Of a stretch of 64,000 nucleotides of DNA, positions 36,159 through 44,650 are shown piece after piece. Below the pieces are notes generated by a model. The model searched no databases and was not told the origin of the DNA. It saw only the letters and a program-made list of their open reading frames with translations. Each line of letters begins with the position of its first letter. The first letter of the stretch is position 1. A program made the translations under genes and the position numbers. The stretch comes from Glutamicibacter soli (GTDB lineage Bacteria > Actinomycetota > Actinomycetes > Actinomycetales > Micrococcaceae): positions 186,001-250,000 of the forward strand of contig NZ_POAF01000004.1 of NCBI RefSeq assembly GCF_003309065.1, given 5' to 3'.

Positions 36159-37061
36159 CTACTGCGTGCTTTGCTCGGGAGCGGGGACTTCGGTGAGGTT
36201 GCCGCTGGTCTTGCGCGCTCCGTCCCATTGGGCAGCGGCGCCGGCGGTCACGACGATGACAACGCCGACAGCCTGGAAGACCGACGGGGCTTGGCCGAGG
36301 ACCAGAAGTCCGATGAGCACGCCGAAGGCCGGTTCGACTGACAGCAGCGTGCCGAAGGCCGTGTGGTTCATGCGCTTGAGGGCCAGCATCTCCAGCCCGA
36401 ATGCGATGACCGGGGTGATCAAGGCGATGCCGGCTGCCGCAGGCAGGACCCACCAAGCGAGGTTGCCGTTGATCACCTGGGGGAGCCCGACGGGCATGGT
36501 AGCCAGTGCGGCGATGGGGATGGTCAGCGACAGGCCGCTGATGCCGGCGAAACGGTCGCCGACACGCTGGGTGAGGACGTTGTACGAGGCCCAGCATGCG
36601 CCTGCTGCCAGCGCCAGCCCGACGCCGATGGGGTCGAAGGATCCGGACCAGGGTTCGGTCAGCAGGACGATGCCCGCCAAGGCCATCGCGGGCCAGGTCA
36701 GCGCCCTGCGGTTGCCGCTCATGAGGCCGGCGATAATCAGTGGACCGAGGAACTCGATGGCTACCGCGGTGCCCAGTGGAATACGCTCCACGGCGCCCAG
36801 GAAGAACACTGTCATGAAGCCGGTGACCATGCCGAGGATAAGCAGTGAGGGGAGATCCCTGCGGCGGATGGACCGGATCGCCGGACGGGAGATGATCCAG
36901 AGGAACACCACTCCGAAGCAGAGGCGCAGCCATGCGGTGCCCGCCGGGCCGACTTCGCGCAGCACTCCCACCGACAGGGCGTTGGCCACCTGGATGGACA
37001 GCATGGCCGCGATGGCCATGGTCCATGGAGGAAGGCTGGTGCCGGTGAGGGGGGCCGTCAT
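36159..37061 (-). CDS. EamA/DMT-family transporter (RhtA-like)
   Basis: The 300-residue protein has ten membrane helices in two EamA repeats. GPAGTAWLRLCFGVVFL and ERIPLGTAVAIEFLGPLIIAG are typical of the RhtA/YdcZ-like amino acid and metabolite exporters. AAGGAG lies 6 bases before the ATG. It lies 42 bases downstream of the XRE-cupin regulator gene; such regulators often control a neighbouring exporter. The substrate is unknown. Confidence 0.9.
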   Translation of the reverse strand: MTAPLTGTSLPPWTMAIAAMLSIQVANALSVGVLREVGPAGTAWLRLCFGVVFLWIISRPAIRSIRRRDLPSLLILGMVTGFMTVFFLGAVERIPLGTAVAIEFLGPLIIAGLMSGNRRALTWPAMALAGIVLLTEPWSGSFDPIGVGLALAAGACWASYNVLTQRVGDRFAGISGLSLTIPIAALATMPVGLPQVINGNLAWWVLPAAAGIALITPVIAFGLEMLALKRMNHTAFGTLLSVEPAFGVLIGLLVLGQAPSVFQAVGVVIVVTAGAAAQWDGARKTSGNLTEVPAPEQSTQ

Positions 37062-37103
37062 TGGGGTCTCCTTGGGCGGTTCTGGGCTGAAGTCGGGGTG
37101 TGG

Positions 37104-37718
37104 CTAGTCGGCTGGAGCATCGGATTCTAGCTGGCGATGGGACGTTCCGACGCCCGGTTCGAAGACGGCCAGCGTAAAACGCAGCGGCGCATCTGAATTG
37201 TTCTCGTAGGAGTGGGGCTCATCGCCCGGGAAACACAGTGCGTCGGACTCGGACAGCGCGTAAATTTCTGCGCCGACCTGGACCGTGAGTTCGCCTTCCA
37301 GCACCTGGAGGAGTTCTTCGGTGCCCGCGACGTGCGCGTCGCTGCCGTGGCGTTCGCCCGGCTTGAGCGTCCAGTCCCACAGTTCGATGACATTGGGGGA
37401 GCGGGTGCCGCCCAGTAGCACGCCCCGGCCGCCGTGCTTCCCGCTCCATAGCTCGGCGCCTTCGCCCCGGCGGGTGATCTTGACGGCCTTGGCGGTCGGC
37501 GGTTCGACCAGCGCGGGGAGGCCGACTCCGAGGGCGTCGCTGAGCCGAAGCAGCGTGCCGATGCTGGGATTCACGGCTCCCTGCTCGACGTTGACCAGCA
37601 TGCGTCGGCTGATTCCGGCATGCTCTGCCAGCTGATCCAAGGTCCATTGGAGGCCCAACCGCTCCTGCTTGACCCGCGCGCCGATGGAATGTGCAAGGAT
37701 CTGGGTATTTTCGTCCAC
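37104..37718 (-). CDS. XRE-family regulator with C-terminal cupin
   Basis: The 204-residue protein has a helix-turn-helix (ARVKQERLGLQWTLDQLAEHAGISRRMLVNVEQGAVNPSIGTLLRLSDALG) followed by a cupin sensor domain (LKPGERHGSDAHVAGTEELLQVLEGELTV). The family regulates transport and catabolism of small molecules sensed by the cupin. I chose GTG 37718 because TATTAT at 37730-37725 would place the transcript start at that codon, a leaderless gene; GTG 37736 is the longer alternative. It heads the operon with EamA and SDR genes. Confidence 0.88.
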   Translation of the reverse strand: MDENTQILAHSIGARVKQERLGLQWTLDQLAEHAGISRRMLVNVEQGAVNPSIGTLLRLSDALGVGLPALVEPPTAKAVKITRRGEGAELWSGKHGGRGVLLGGTRSPNVIELWDWTLKPGERHGSDAHVAGTEELLQVLEGELTVQVGAEIYALSESDALCFPGDEPHSYENNSDAPLRFTLAVFEPGVGTSHRQLESDAPAD

Positions 37719-37730
37719 AAATGCATAATA

Positions 37731-37747
37731 GTGCACTAGTGGTGCAC
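37731..37747. promoter_or_regulatory. Candidate autoregulatory site of the XRE-cupin gene
   Basis: Two GTGCAC palindromes (37731 and 37742) flank TAGTG on the plus strand, just upstream of the presumed minus-strand -10 TATTAT. The place fits a repressor site. Confidence 0.45.
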
Positions 37748-37810
37748 CGTTCTACACGCCTAGCGTGCTCGATCGCTGCGGACGTGCGGCATTTCCGTGC
37801 GTCTGCCAAT

Positions 37811-37837
37811 ATTTACATAGCCAACCTATGTAAATAA
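37811..37837. promoter_or_regulatory. 27-bp palindrome before MFS gene, TetR-type operator
   Basis: TATTTACATAG and CTATGTAAATA are exact 11-bp arms around CCAAC. Five bases on is TATAGT (37842), a good -10, and a second small dyad ATAGT-GGG-ACTAT. It sits between the divergent XRE-cupin and MFS genes; about 210 bases from here to the MFS start hold no clear gene. The size fits a TetR or MarR dimer, but no such gene is adjacent. Confidence 0.65.
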
Positions 37838-38071
37838 ATGTATAGTGGGACTATGCAATAACGCGTGGGACCGAGTGCTCCTGCGAGTTGCAGATCCCCG
37901 AACACCGTGAAGCTGCCAAGCGGATTGCAGCGATCGCGCGGCCGGATCGTCCCCCCGGGGCATCCGTTCGGCGTGGCCGCATCGCGGGAGGACAGGCGTT
38001 TGCCACGAGTATCTACGAAGAGCGCAGACTACGCACAAAACATCGCACCAGCAAGAAATGAGAACGATCGA

Positions 38072-39334
38072 ATGACGCAAGCCGGAAACGTACAGACATC
38101 GCTGTTGAAACAGCCTGGCTCGGTCTGGGCCATCGCCTTTGCCTGCATGGTCTCCTTCATGGGCATTGGCCTGGTCGACCCCATCCTTCCGGCCATCAGC
38201 CGAGCGCTGGAGGCAAGCCAGTCCCAAACCATGCTGCTCTTCACCAGCTACCTGTTCATCACCGGCATTGCGATGTTCTTCACCAGCTGGGTTTCCGGGC
38301 ATTTGGGTGTGAAGAAGACCCTGGTTATCGGCCTGGTCCTCATCGTCGCCTTCGCCGCGCTTGCCGGTGCCAGCTCCAACGTCAACGAGATCCTGGGCTT
38401 CCGCGCCGGCTGGGGATTGGGAAATGCCCTGTTCATCTCCACCGCCTTGGCGGCCATCGTGGGCGCCGCCAGCGGCGGAAGCCGGCAGGCCATCGTCCTC
38501 TATGAAGCCGCGCTAGGTGTCGGAATGGCAGTTGGGCCGCTGGTTGGCGGCGTCTTGGGCAATCTGTCGTGGCGCGGACCGTTCTTCGGCACCGCGGTGC
38601 TCATGGCCATTGCCCTGGTGGCGATCCTCGCCTTCCTGAAGCTCCCGGCCGGGGCGCCGGCGCCGGCCAAGATCTCCATCGCTGCCAGCTTCAAGGCGCT
38701 GCGCAACCCGGCCCTGCTGGCCCTGTCCGTCACGGCAGTGTTCTACAACTTCGGTTTCTTCATCCTGCTTGCCTACACTCCCTTCCCGCTGGAGGCCGCG
38801 GCGCATGCGGCGGGGCTGGACTTCGGCGCCACCGAACTCGGGCTTGTCTTCTTCGGCTGGGGATTGGCGCTGGCGATTACCTCGGTGCTGGTGGCGCCGC
38901 CTGCGACCCGCACGTTCGGGCTGCGTCCGGTGCTGTTCACCATGCTGGGCCTGCTGGCCGTGCTGCTGGGTGCGATGGCGGTCTTCCACGAGCAACTGAA
39001 GGTCCTGATCATTCTGGTCGTCGTCGCCGGCCTGGTGCTTGGCGTCATGAACACCGCGCTGACCGAAGCGGTCATGGAAGCCACCGACTTGCCGCGCAAT
39101 GTCGCCAGCAGCACCTATTCCGGCGTGCGCTTCCTGGGTGGTGCGGTGGCCCCTGCTGTCGCGGGTCCGCTGGCCGCCGCACTGGGCGCTGCCGCCCCGT
39201 ACTGGCTGGGTGCCGGGGCGGTAGTGGTGTCGATCCTGGTGCTGGCTCTCGCGGGGCACAAGCTCAGCCACATCGGCGCTGCCCACGAGACGCCGCAAGA
39301 GATCGCCGAGGACGTGCTGCTCGGCGAAGCCTAG
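38072..39334 (+). CDS. MFS transporter, drug-efflux type (ACDE-like)
   Basis: The 420-residue protein has 12 membrane helices. VSFMGIGLVDPILPAISRALEAS and the motif-A loop GHLGVKKTLVIGL are seen; motif C appears as GPLVGGVLG. The DPILPAI start is typical of actinobacterial multidrug-type exporters. The ATG at 38072 was chosen because hydrophobic sequence begins there; the upstream open frame (from 37865) is low in protein character. A 27-bp operator-like palindrome controls the promoter region. The substrate is unknown. Confidence 0.88.
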   Translation: MTQAGNVQTSLLKQPGSVWAIAFACMVSFMGIGLVDPILPAISRALEASQSQTMLLFTSYLFITGIAMFFTSWVSGHLGVKKTLVIGLVLIVAFAALAGASSNVNEILGFRAGWGLGNALFISTALAAIVGAASGGSRQAIVLYEAALGVGMAVGPLVGGVLGNLSWRGPFFGTAVLMAIALVAILAFLKLPAGAPAPAKISIAASFKALRNPALLALSVTAVFYNFGFFILLAYTPFPLEAAAHAAGLDFGATELGLVFFGWGLALAITSVLVAPPATRTFGLRPVLFTMLGLLAVLLGAMAVFHEQLKVLIILVVVAGLVLGVMNTALTEAVMEATDLPRNVASSTYSGVRFLGGAVAPAVAGPLAAALGAAAPYWLGAGAVVVSILVLALAGHKLSHIGAAHETPQEIAEDVLLGEA

Positions 39335-39588
39335 TGCGTTCTGCTGGCTGACTGTCATGGATTCACGGCGTATCGGAACACTGGCGTGGAGGCGCAGTCC
39401 GAGGACCTCGGTGGGCAGTCCACGCAGGGGCCGGCAGAAGCTGCAGACCTTTGTGCGATTCTGCCATCCCAGCACCCAGTGCCGTCGAGCACCTGAGCGC
39501 AGTTCCCACGTTGGGTGGGCGGCTCTGCCCCGGACTCGACGCGGGCCGCACCATGGAATGAGGGCCTGCCTACGTACTCTCCCGCTTG

Positions 39589-41058
39589 CTACTTGGCCTC
39601 ATCCAACGGGTGGGGAAGCTCTGAAACGGTGCCCGCCAACGGCTTCCCCTCGCGGAGCAGCGCGCGCTTGCGCAGGTGCCAGAAGACCGCCAGGATAATG
39701 AACCACACCGGGGTCGCCAATGTGGCCCAGCGGGTGCCGTCACTGTAGAGGAACGTGCAAATTAGGAATACAAAAAATACGAGAACAACCCAAGGCGCCA
39801 AGCGGGCGACGGGTACTCGGAACTTTGATTCCTGGTGGCGTTGCGGATGCTTCTTCAGAAAAACGATGTAGCTGACGACTATCGAACCCCAAGTGAACAA
39901 AACCATCGTGGCGCACATCGTCGAGACGAACCCGAAGGCCGTTGCCACGTCGTCTCCAGCGTAAAGCAGCGGGACTGCGGTGAACAGAAGCACCGCGGTA
40001 GCGAATACGGCCCGACGTGGAACGCCGCGTGAATCGGTGAACGCGATCTTGCGTGGAGCGTGGCCGTCTTTGGCCAAGCCGAACAGCATACGCGTTCCGG
40101 AGTAGACGCCGGAGTTCGCGCTGGATGCCGCGGAGCTGAGCACCACGAGGTTGATCACCAGCGCGGCCGGGACAAATCCGGCAAGCAGGAAAGTCTGCAC
40201 GAATGGGCTCTTGCCCGCTTCCAGCGCTGTCCACGGCGAAATGCTCATGATCACGGAGAGCGAGAGGACGTAGAAGACAAGAATGCGGACCACGATCGAA
40301 TTGATGGCCTTGGGCAGATTCTTCCGCGGGTTTTCAGCCTCAGCGGCGGCGGTGCCCACCAGTTCAACACCGATGAACGAGAATACGCCCATCTGGAAAC
40401 CGAGCACGAAGCCGCTGATCCCCATGGGGAAGAAGCCCCCTTGGTCCCAGAGGTGGGTGATTGAAGCCTGGAATCCATCATGGGTGAACCCGGTGAAGAT
40501 CAATACCGCGCCAACTGCAATCAAGGCCAGGATCGCGACGATCTTGATGATCGCAAACCAGAATTCCATTTCGCCAAACCAGCGGACGGGCTGCAGGTTC
40601 AACACCAGCAGGAAAAGGGTCGCGGCGAGGGCCGGTAGCCAAAGGGGCACTTCTTCCCAGAAAAACTGGGTGTAGGCAACGATGGCGGTAATGTCGGCGA
40701 CGCAGGCAACCACCCACGAAAACCAGTAGTTCCATGACACGAAGAAGCCGGCCCAAGGCCCGAGGAAATCCTTGGCAATATCGCCAAAGGTTTTGTAGTG
40801 GAGATTGGACAACAGCAGCTCGCCGAGCATGCGCATGACCAGGAAAACGAAAAAGCCGATGATCGCGTAGACGAAGATGCTCGAAGGCCCGGACACCGAT
40901 ACGATCTGGCCTGAACCCATGAATAGGCCGGTGCCGATAGCACCGCCAATGGCGATCAGCTGAAGATGGCGGTTTTTCAGTCCGCGCCGCATTTCTTCCG
41001 ATGCCTCGGGCACCGCAGAATGGTCCTGCTGCGGTGGTTTGGGTGATTCCGGGGCCAC
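39589..41058 (-). CDS. cycA: D-serine/D-alanine/glycine transporter-like APC permease
   Basis: The 489-residue protein of the amino acid transporter branch has 12 membrane helices. RRGLKNRHLQLIAIGGAIGTGLFMGSG at residue 28 and WNYWFSWVVACVADITAI closely follow the CycA pattern. FSFIGVELVGTAAAEAENPRKNLPKAIN is the conserved loop. I chose GTG 41058, with AAAGGAG 7 bases upstream; the longer frame is not supported. It imports small neutral D- or L-amino acids; exact specificity is inference. Confidence 0.9.
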   Translation of the reverse strand: MAPESPKPPQQDHSAVPEASEEMRRGLKNRHLQLIAIGGAIGTGLFMGSGQIVSVSGPSSIFVYAIIGFFVFLVMRMLGELLLSNLHYKTFGDIAKDFLGPWAGFFVSWNYWFSWVVACVADITAIVAYTQFFWEEVPLWLPALAATLFLLVLNLQPVRWFGEMEFWFAIIKIVAILALIAVGAVLIFTGFTHDGFQASITHLWDQGGFFPMGISGFVLGFQMGVFSFIGVELVGTAAAEAENPRKNLPKAINSIVVRILVFYVLSLSVIMSISPWTALEAGKSPFVQTFLLAGFVPAALVINLVVLSSAASSANSGVYSGTRMLFGLAKDGHAPRKIAFTDSRGVPRRAVFATAVLLFTAVPLLYAGDDVATAFGFVSTMCATMVLFTWGSIVVSYIVFLKKHPQRHQESKFRVPVARLAPWVVLVFFVFLICTFLYSDGTRWATLATPVWFIILAVFWHLRKRALLREGKPLAGTVSELPHPLDEAK

Positions 41059-41607
41059 GGAGCTCTCCTTTGGTATACGGTGCTTTCCGTTTTCATGCAC
41101 ATCGAACAACCCTAGTCGTGATTTGGCGGGTGATTCGATCCAGGACGTCGGCACGGTGTGGTGAAAGGCGGACCGGACAAGCGGCCATGTGACTCGACTC
41201 ATGCCGGACGCCGGTTTTTCCAGTGCGGTCGATCAGGAGCGCAGGCGGCCGGCCTCGGAAGCCAGGGAAGGCGCCGATCTCGCGACAGGTGCAGGGATCA
41301 CTGTTTCCCGAGCACCGGAAAGCCCTGCGAGACAGGGCTGCTGCAGATGGACATTCGCCCACACAAGCATGGCCTGCATTTTGATGAGGCAGGGTTTAGT
41401 CCTTGTCCGCAAAGCCGCCAGCAATGCTCCACGCCAGACCACCTTGGCAGAGCAGCGTCGTTGCGCTCGCCGGGGCGGAAAAATTGTACATCCCACGCGG
41501 CCAAGGCGGCCGGACCAAACACAGGTTTTCCACACCGGACGTGGAATATTTGCCGCCGAGCTTCGTATTCTTGAGCAACAGATACTTTTTAGACTCAGGA
41601 ACGAAGC
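41059..41607. other. Spacer between cycA-like and ltrA genes
   Basis: These 549 bases hold the divergent promoters of the two genes. Several short frames on both strands cross it, none with a ribosome site or recognisable domain. I see no RNA gene, repeat or clear mobile-element remnant; composition is slightly less GC-rich near 41560-41600. Confidence 0.4.
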
Positions 41608-42858
41608 GTGGTCGCCGTGCAGGACAACCATCCCTACGCCCCGGGCAAACTGCGGGTGAAGCGCATGCGCCCGAGGGATCCCTCGGAGATCTTCAGGTCT
41701 TCCAGTCCGCTGGAACTGTTCTTCGACCTGATTTTCGCGGTATCCGTCTCGCTGGCCTCCGCCCAGCTGGTGGCCGCCGAAACCCACGCCGATATCGCCG
41801 GCGGGCTGCGGGCCTACCTGATGGTATTTTTCGCGGTGTGGTGGGCCTGGATGAATTTCACCTGGTTCGCCAGCGCCTTCGACGCGGATGACTGGCTCTA
41901 CCGGGTGCTGGCGCTAACCCAGATGGCTGGCGTGGTGATCCTGGCGGTGGGAACCACCCCGGCGATGGCCGACGGGAATTTCCACCTCATCATCGCCGGA
42001 TACGTGGTGATGCGCCTGGCGCTGGTCGTGCAGTGGATCCGGGCCTCGCGCAGCCATGCCGGGCTGCGGAACACCGCCTTGAGCTACGCGGTGGGCATCG
42101 CAGTGGTGCAGGTGTTCTGGGTCTGCTATCCGCTGGCTCCCGCCGGATGGGCCGTACCGGTGTTCCTCCTGTTGGTCGCCTTGGAGCTGCTGGTGCCGTT
42201 GATCGCCGAACGGAGCGGCCAGACGCCATGGCATCCGGAGCACATCGCCGACCGTTACGGATGCTTCACGCTGATCGTGCTGGGCGAATCGGTGCTGGCC
42301 TCCACCATCGCGGCGGCCAACGCCGTCGAGAACGCCAACCAGCTGCTCCAGTTTTCGCTGCTTGGCGTGGGCGGATTCATCCTGGCCGCCGGCCTGTGGT
42401 GGGTGTACTTCTCTTCGAACGCCAGTGCCTGGCTGCGCAGGCGCCGGGCGCCGATGATCTTCGGCTACGGCCACTATTTTGTCTTCGCCGCCGCCGGCGC
42501 GTTTTCCGCCGGAGTCAAGGTGCTGCTCGACCACGAGGCCGGCAGCTCGGGGCTGAGCTCCGCCGCGGCGGTGGCCACGCTGAGCATTCCGGTGTCGGTT
42601 TTCCTCCTGGGCGTCTGGGTGCTGATCCTGCGACTGTGCCTGCGCGGCGCGTACAAGTGGCTGTTCCCCGTGGGCGCGTTGCTGATCGGCTGCGCTCCGC
42701 TGCTGGCGCAGCTGACGCCCACCGCCGAATCCGACGTGCAGATTGCGGTGATCTCGGTGCTGGGCGCCGCGGCCGTCATGGTGCTGCTGGTGGTGCTGAT
42801 CGAGGCCTCCGGGGTCCGCGAACAGGAGGAGCCCGGCACGGCCCCAGCGGCCGGGTAG
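41608..42858 (+). CDS. ltrA: Low temperature requirement protein A (LtrA) family
   Basis: The 416-residue protein has about 10-11 membrane helices and the LtrA signature SPLELFFDLIFAVSVSLASAQL near residue 32, then WWAWMNFTWFASAFDADDW and the HIADRYGCFTLIVLGESVLA block. The family is named for a Listeria locus needed at low temperature; its molecular function is unknown. The start GTG at 41608 has AGGA 9 bases upstream. The glucokinase gene follows about 60 bases later. Confidence 0.92.
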   Translation: MVAVQDNHPYAPGKLRVKRMRPRDPSEIFRSSSPLELFFDLIFAVSVSLASAQLVAAETHADIAGGLRAYLMVFFAVWWAWMNFTWFASAFDADDWLYRVLALTQMAGVVILAVGTTPAMADGNFHLIIAGYVVMRLALVVQWIRASRSHAGLRNTALSYAVGIAVVQVFWVCYPLAPAGWAVPVFLLLVALELLVPLIAERSGQTPWHPEHIADRYGCFTLIVLGESVLASTIAAANAVENANQLLQFSLLGVGGFILAAGLWWVYFSSNASAWLRRRRAPMIFGYGHYFVFAAAGAFSAGVKVLLDHEAGSSGLSSAAAVATLSIPVSVFLLGVWVLILRLCLRGAYKWLFPVGALLIGCAPLLAQLTPTAESDVQIAVISVLGAAAVMVLLVVLIEASGVREQEEPGTAPAAG

Positions 42859-42918
42859 CGCATCAAGAACGTCCTCCGCTTTCCGGGATGGCCGCGGCCG
42901 GGTTTATGCTGTGTGACT

Positions 42919-43884
42919 ATGCAACCCTCCGAACCTTCCATCGGCGTCGACATTGGCGGAACCAAGATCCTGGCTGCACTGGTGGACGCCCACGGCGCCG
43001 TCACCAGGCAGATCCACCGCCCCGCGCCCGCCCGTGACGTGGCCGCCACCGAGCGGGCCATCGTGGAGCTCGTCCGGGAGCTGGACGACGGCGGCCTGCA
43101 CTGCCCCGTGGGCGTGGGCGCCGCCGGCTGGATGAACCGCGACTCAAGCCGGGTGCTGTTCAGCCCGCACCTGTCCTGGCGCGACGAGCCGGTGCGCGAT
43201 CGGCTGGAAAGCCAGCTGGGCCGGCCGGTCACCCTGGTCAACGACGCGGACGCGGCGGGATGGGCCGAATACCGCTTCGGCGCCGCCCGCGGAGTCAACG
43301 ACGTGGTCTGCCTGACCCTTGGCACCGGGATCGGCGGGTCGATTATCCTCGGTGGCGAAATGTACCGCGGGAACTCGGGCATCGCCGGCGAATTCGGCCA
43401 TCAAGTGATCGTGCCCGGCGGGCACCGCTGCGCCTGCGGTAACCGCGGCTGCTGGGAGCAATACGCCTCCGGCAATGCGTTGGGCCGCGACGGCGCGGAG
43501 CTGGTGCGTTCCAAGTCGCCCATCGCCCACAACTTGCGCGAGGCCTGCAACGACGACCCTGCAGCGGTGACCGGCGCGCTGGTCACCGAGCTGGCAGCAG
43601 CCGGGGACTCGGCCTGCCGCGACCTGATCGAGGAGATGGGCCAGTGGCTGGGCCTGGGCATCTCGAATCTGGTCTCAGTGCTGGATCCGGGCATGGTGGT
43701 CATCGGCGGCGGTTTGGGCTCCGCGCAGACCGAGCTGCTGGCCGTCGCCGAAGCGCACTACCGGCGCACGCTGTCCGGGCGCGGATACCGCCCCTTCGCG
43801 CAGGTCTGCCGCGCACAACTGGGGCCTTCGGCGGGACTTATCGGGGCTGCGGACCTGGCTCGGGTTGCTGCTTCAGCGGCATGA
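42919..43884 (+). CDS. glk: ROK-family glucokinase
   Basis: The 321-residue ROK kinase has the ATP loop IGVDIGGTKILAALVD at residue 7, LVNDADAAGWAEYRFGAARG, GTGIGGSIILGGEMYRGNSGIAGEFGH and the zinc motif CACGNRGCWEQYASG. These match actinobacterial glucokinase, which phosphorylates glucose to glucose 6-phosphate; other hexoses remain possible. TATGCT at 42905-42910 would place transcription start at or next to the ATG, so it may be leaderless. GTG 42913 is an alternative start. Confidence 0.9.
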   Translation: MQPSEPSIGVDIGGTKILAALVDAHGAVTRQIHRPAPARDVAATERAIVELVRELDDGGLHCPVGVGAAGWMNRDSSRVLFSPHLSWRDEPVRDRLESQLGRPVTLVNDADAAGWAEYRFGAARGVNDVVCLTLGTGIGGSIILGGEMYRGNSGIAGEFGHQVIVPGGHRCACGNRGCWEQYASGNALGRDGAELVRSKSPIAHNLREACNDDPAAVTGALVTELAAAGDSACRDLIEEMGQWLGLGISNLVSVLDPGMVVIGGGLGSAQTELLAVAEAHYRRTLSGRGYRPFAQVCRAQLGPSAGLIGAADLARVAASAA

Positions 43885-43890
43885 AAACGT

Positions 43891-43928
43891 GCCGAGACTC
43901 CGTAGCGAACTGGAACATGGGTCTCGGC
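43891..43928. terminator. Hairpin between glk and a convergent TetR gene
   Basis: GCCGAGAC and GTCTCGGC, perfect 8-bp arms with a 22-base loop, lie 7 bases after the glk stop and 63 bases past the TetR stop. Confidence 0.45.
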
Positions 43929-43991
43929 GCGCGGCTTGTGCGGTTGTCAGCGACTTGTTGGCAACGGGGTTTCGCGGCGCTTGCTGGAATC

Positions 43992-44615
43992 TCAGGCGTT
44001 GATGGCGCAGCGCTGCAGCACGGGGAGGACGACGTGGTCGATGAGCGAGGTGATGTAGGCGCGGTCCACCGGCAGCCGTTCGACCGCCAAACGGTGGAAG
44101 ACCAGTCCCGGGATGATGCCGCGGGTTCTCTCCACGGCGGCCGTCGTGGCCAGCTCGCCGCGGGCCGCCGCCTGGTCGAGGACCTGCTTCACCAATTCGG
44201 CCCGCGGTCCGGCGAGCTTGGAGATGTAGAGCTCGTGCAGCGTATCGTCCTGCGGCAGCGCCGCGAGCAGGTTCACGAAGATCGCATCGCGCTGCGGGTC
44301 CTCGGCGAACCATACGTCGGCCAACGCAATCAGGTCGGCGCGCAGGCTCCCGGTGTCCGGTGCCTTTGCGGACCACTCAAGGGTGCTGATGGCCTCGGAC
44401 AGCAGCTGCGTGCGGGAGGACCAGCGGCGGTAGATCGTGGCCTTGGAGGCCCCGACGCGGGTGGCCACGGCGTCCATGGTGAATGCCGCGAATCCGCATT
44501 CGGCCAGCAGCTGCTGCGCTGCGCCCAGGATCTGCTCGTTTTTCCCCGCCTGCCGGGGGCGGCCGCGTTTGGCGGGGGCCGGTGCGCCAGTGCTGGATTC
44601 TTGGTCGTCGCTCAC
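43992..44615 (-). CDS. TetR family regulator
   Basis: The 207-residue protein has the helix-turn-helix QILGAAQQLLAECGFAAFTMDAVATRVGASKATIYRRW and then a TetR_C-like helical domain. I chose GTG 44615 since TAGACT at 44628-44623 would make it leaderless; the longer frame from ATG 44654 overlaps the ATPase stop by four bases (ATGA) and would instead be translated from the ATPase transcript. Position after the copper ATPase suggests a shared transcript, but TetR proteins are not typical copper sensors. Confidence 0.85.
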   Translation of the reverse strand: MSDDQESSTGAPAPAKRGRPRQAGKNEQILGAAQQLLAECGFAAFTMDAVATRVGASKATIYRRWSSRTQLLSEAISTLEWSAKAPDTGSLRADLIALADVWFAEDPQRDAIFVNLLAALPQDDTLHELYISKLAGPRAELVKQVLDQAAARGELATTAAVERTRGIIPGLVFHRLAVERLPVDRAYITSLIDHVVLPVLQRCAINA

Positions 44616-44650
44616 CCGCACCAGTCTATCCAGAGTCAGTGCGCCGTGGT

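Noticed and set aside
37865-38071. N-terminal extension or small regulator before the MFS gene
   Set aside because: The frame is open but Pro/Ser/Arg-rich, with no helix-turn-helix and no ribosome site; the transporter homology begins at 38072.
41059-41607. Remnant of a transposase in the cycA-ltrA spacer
   Set aside because: Short minus frames there looked protein-like at first, but no transposase motif, terminal inverted repeat or target duplication was found.
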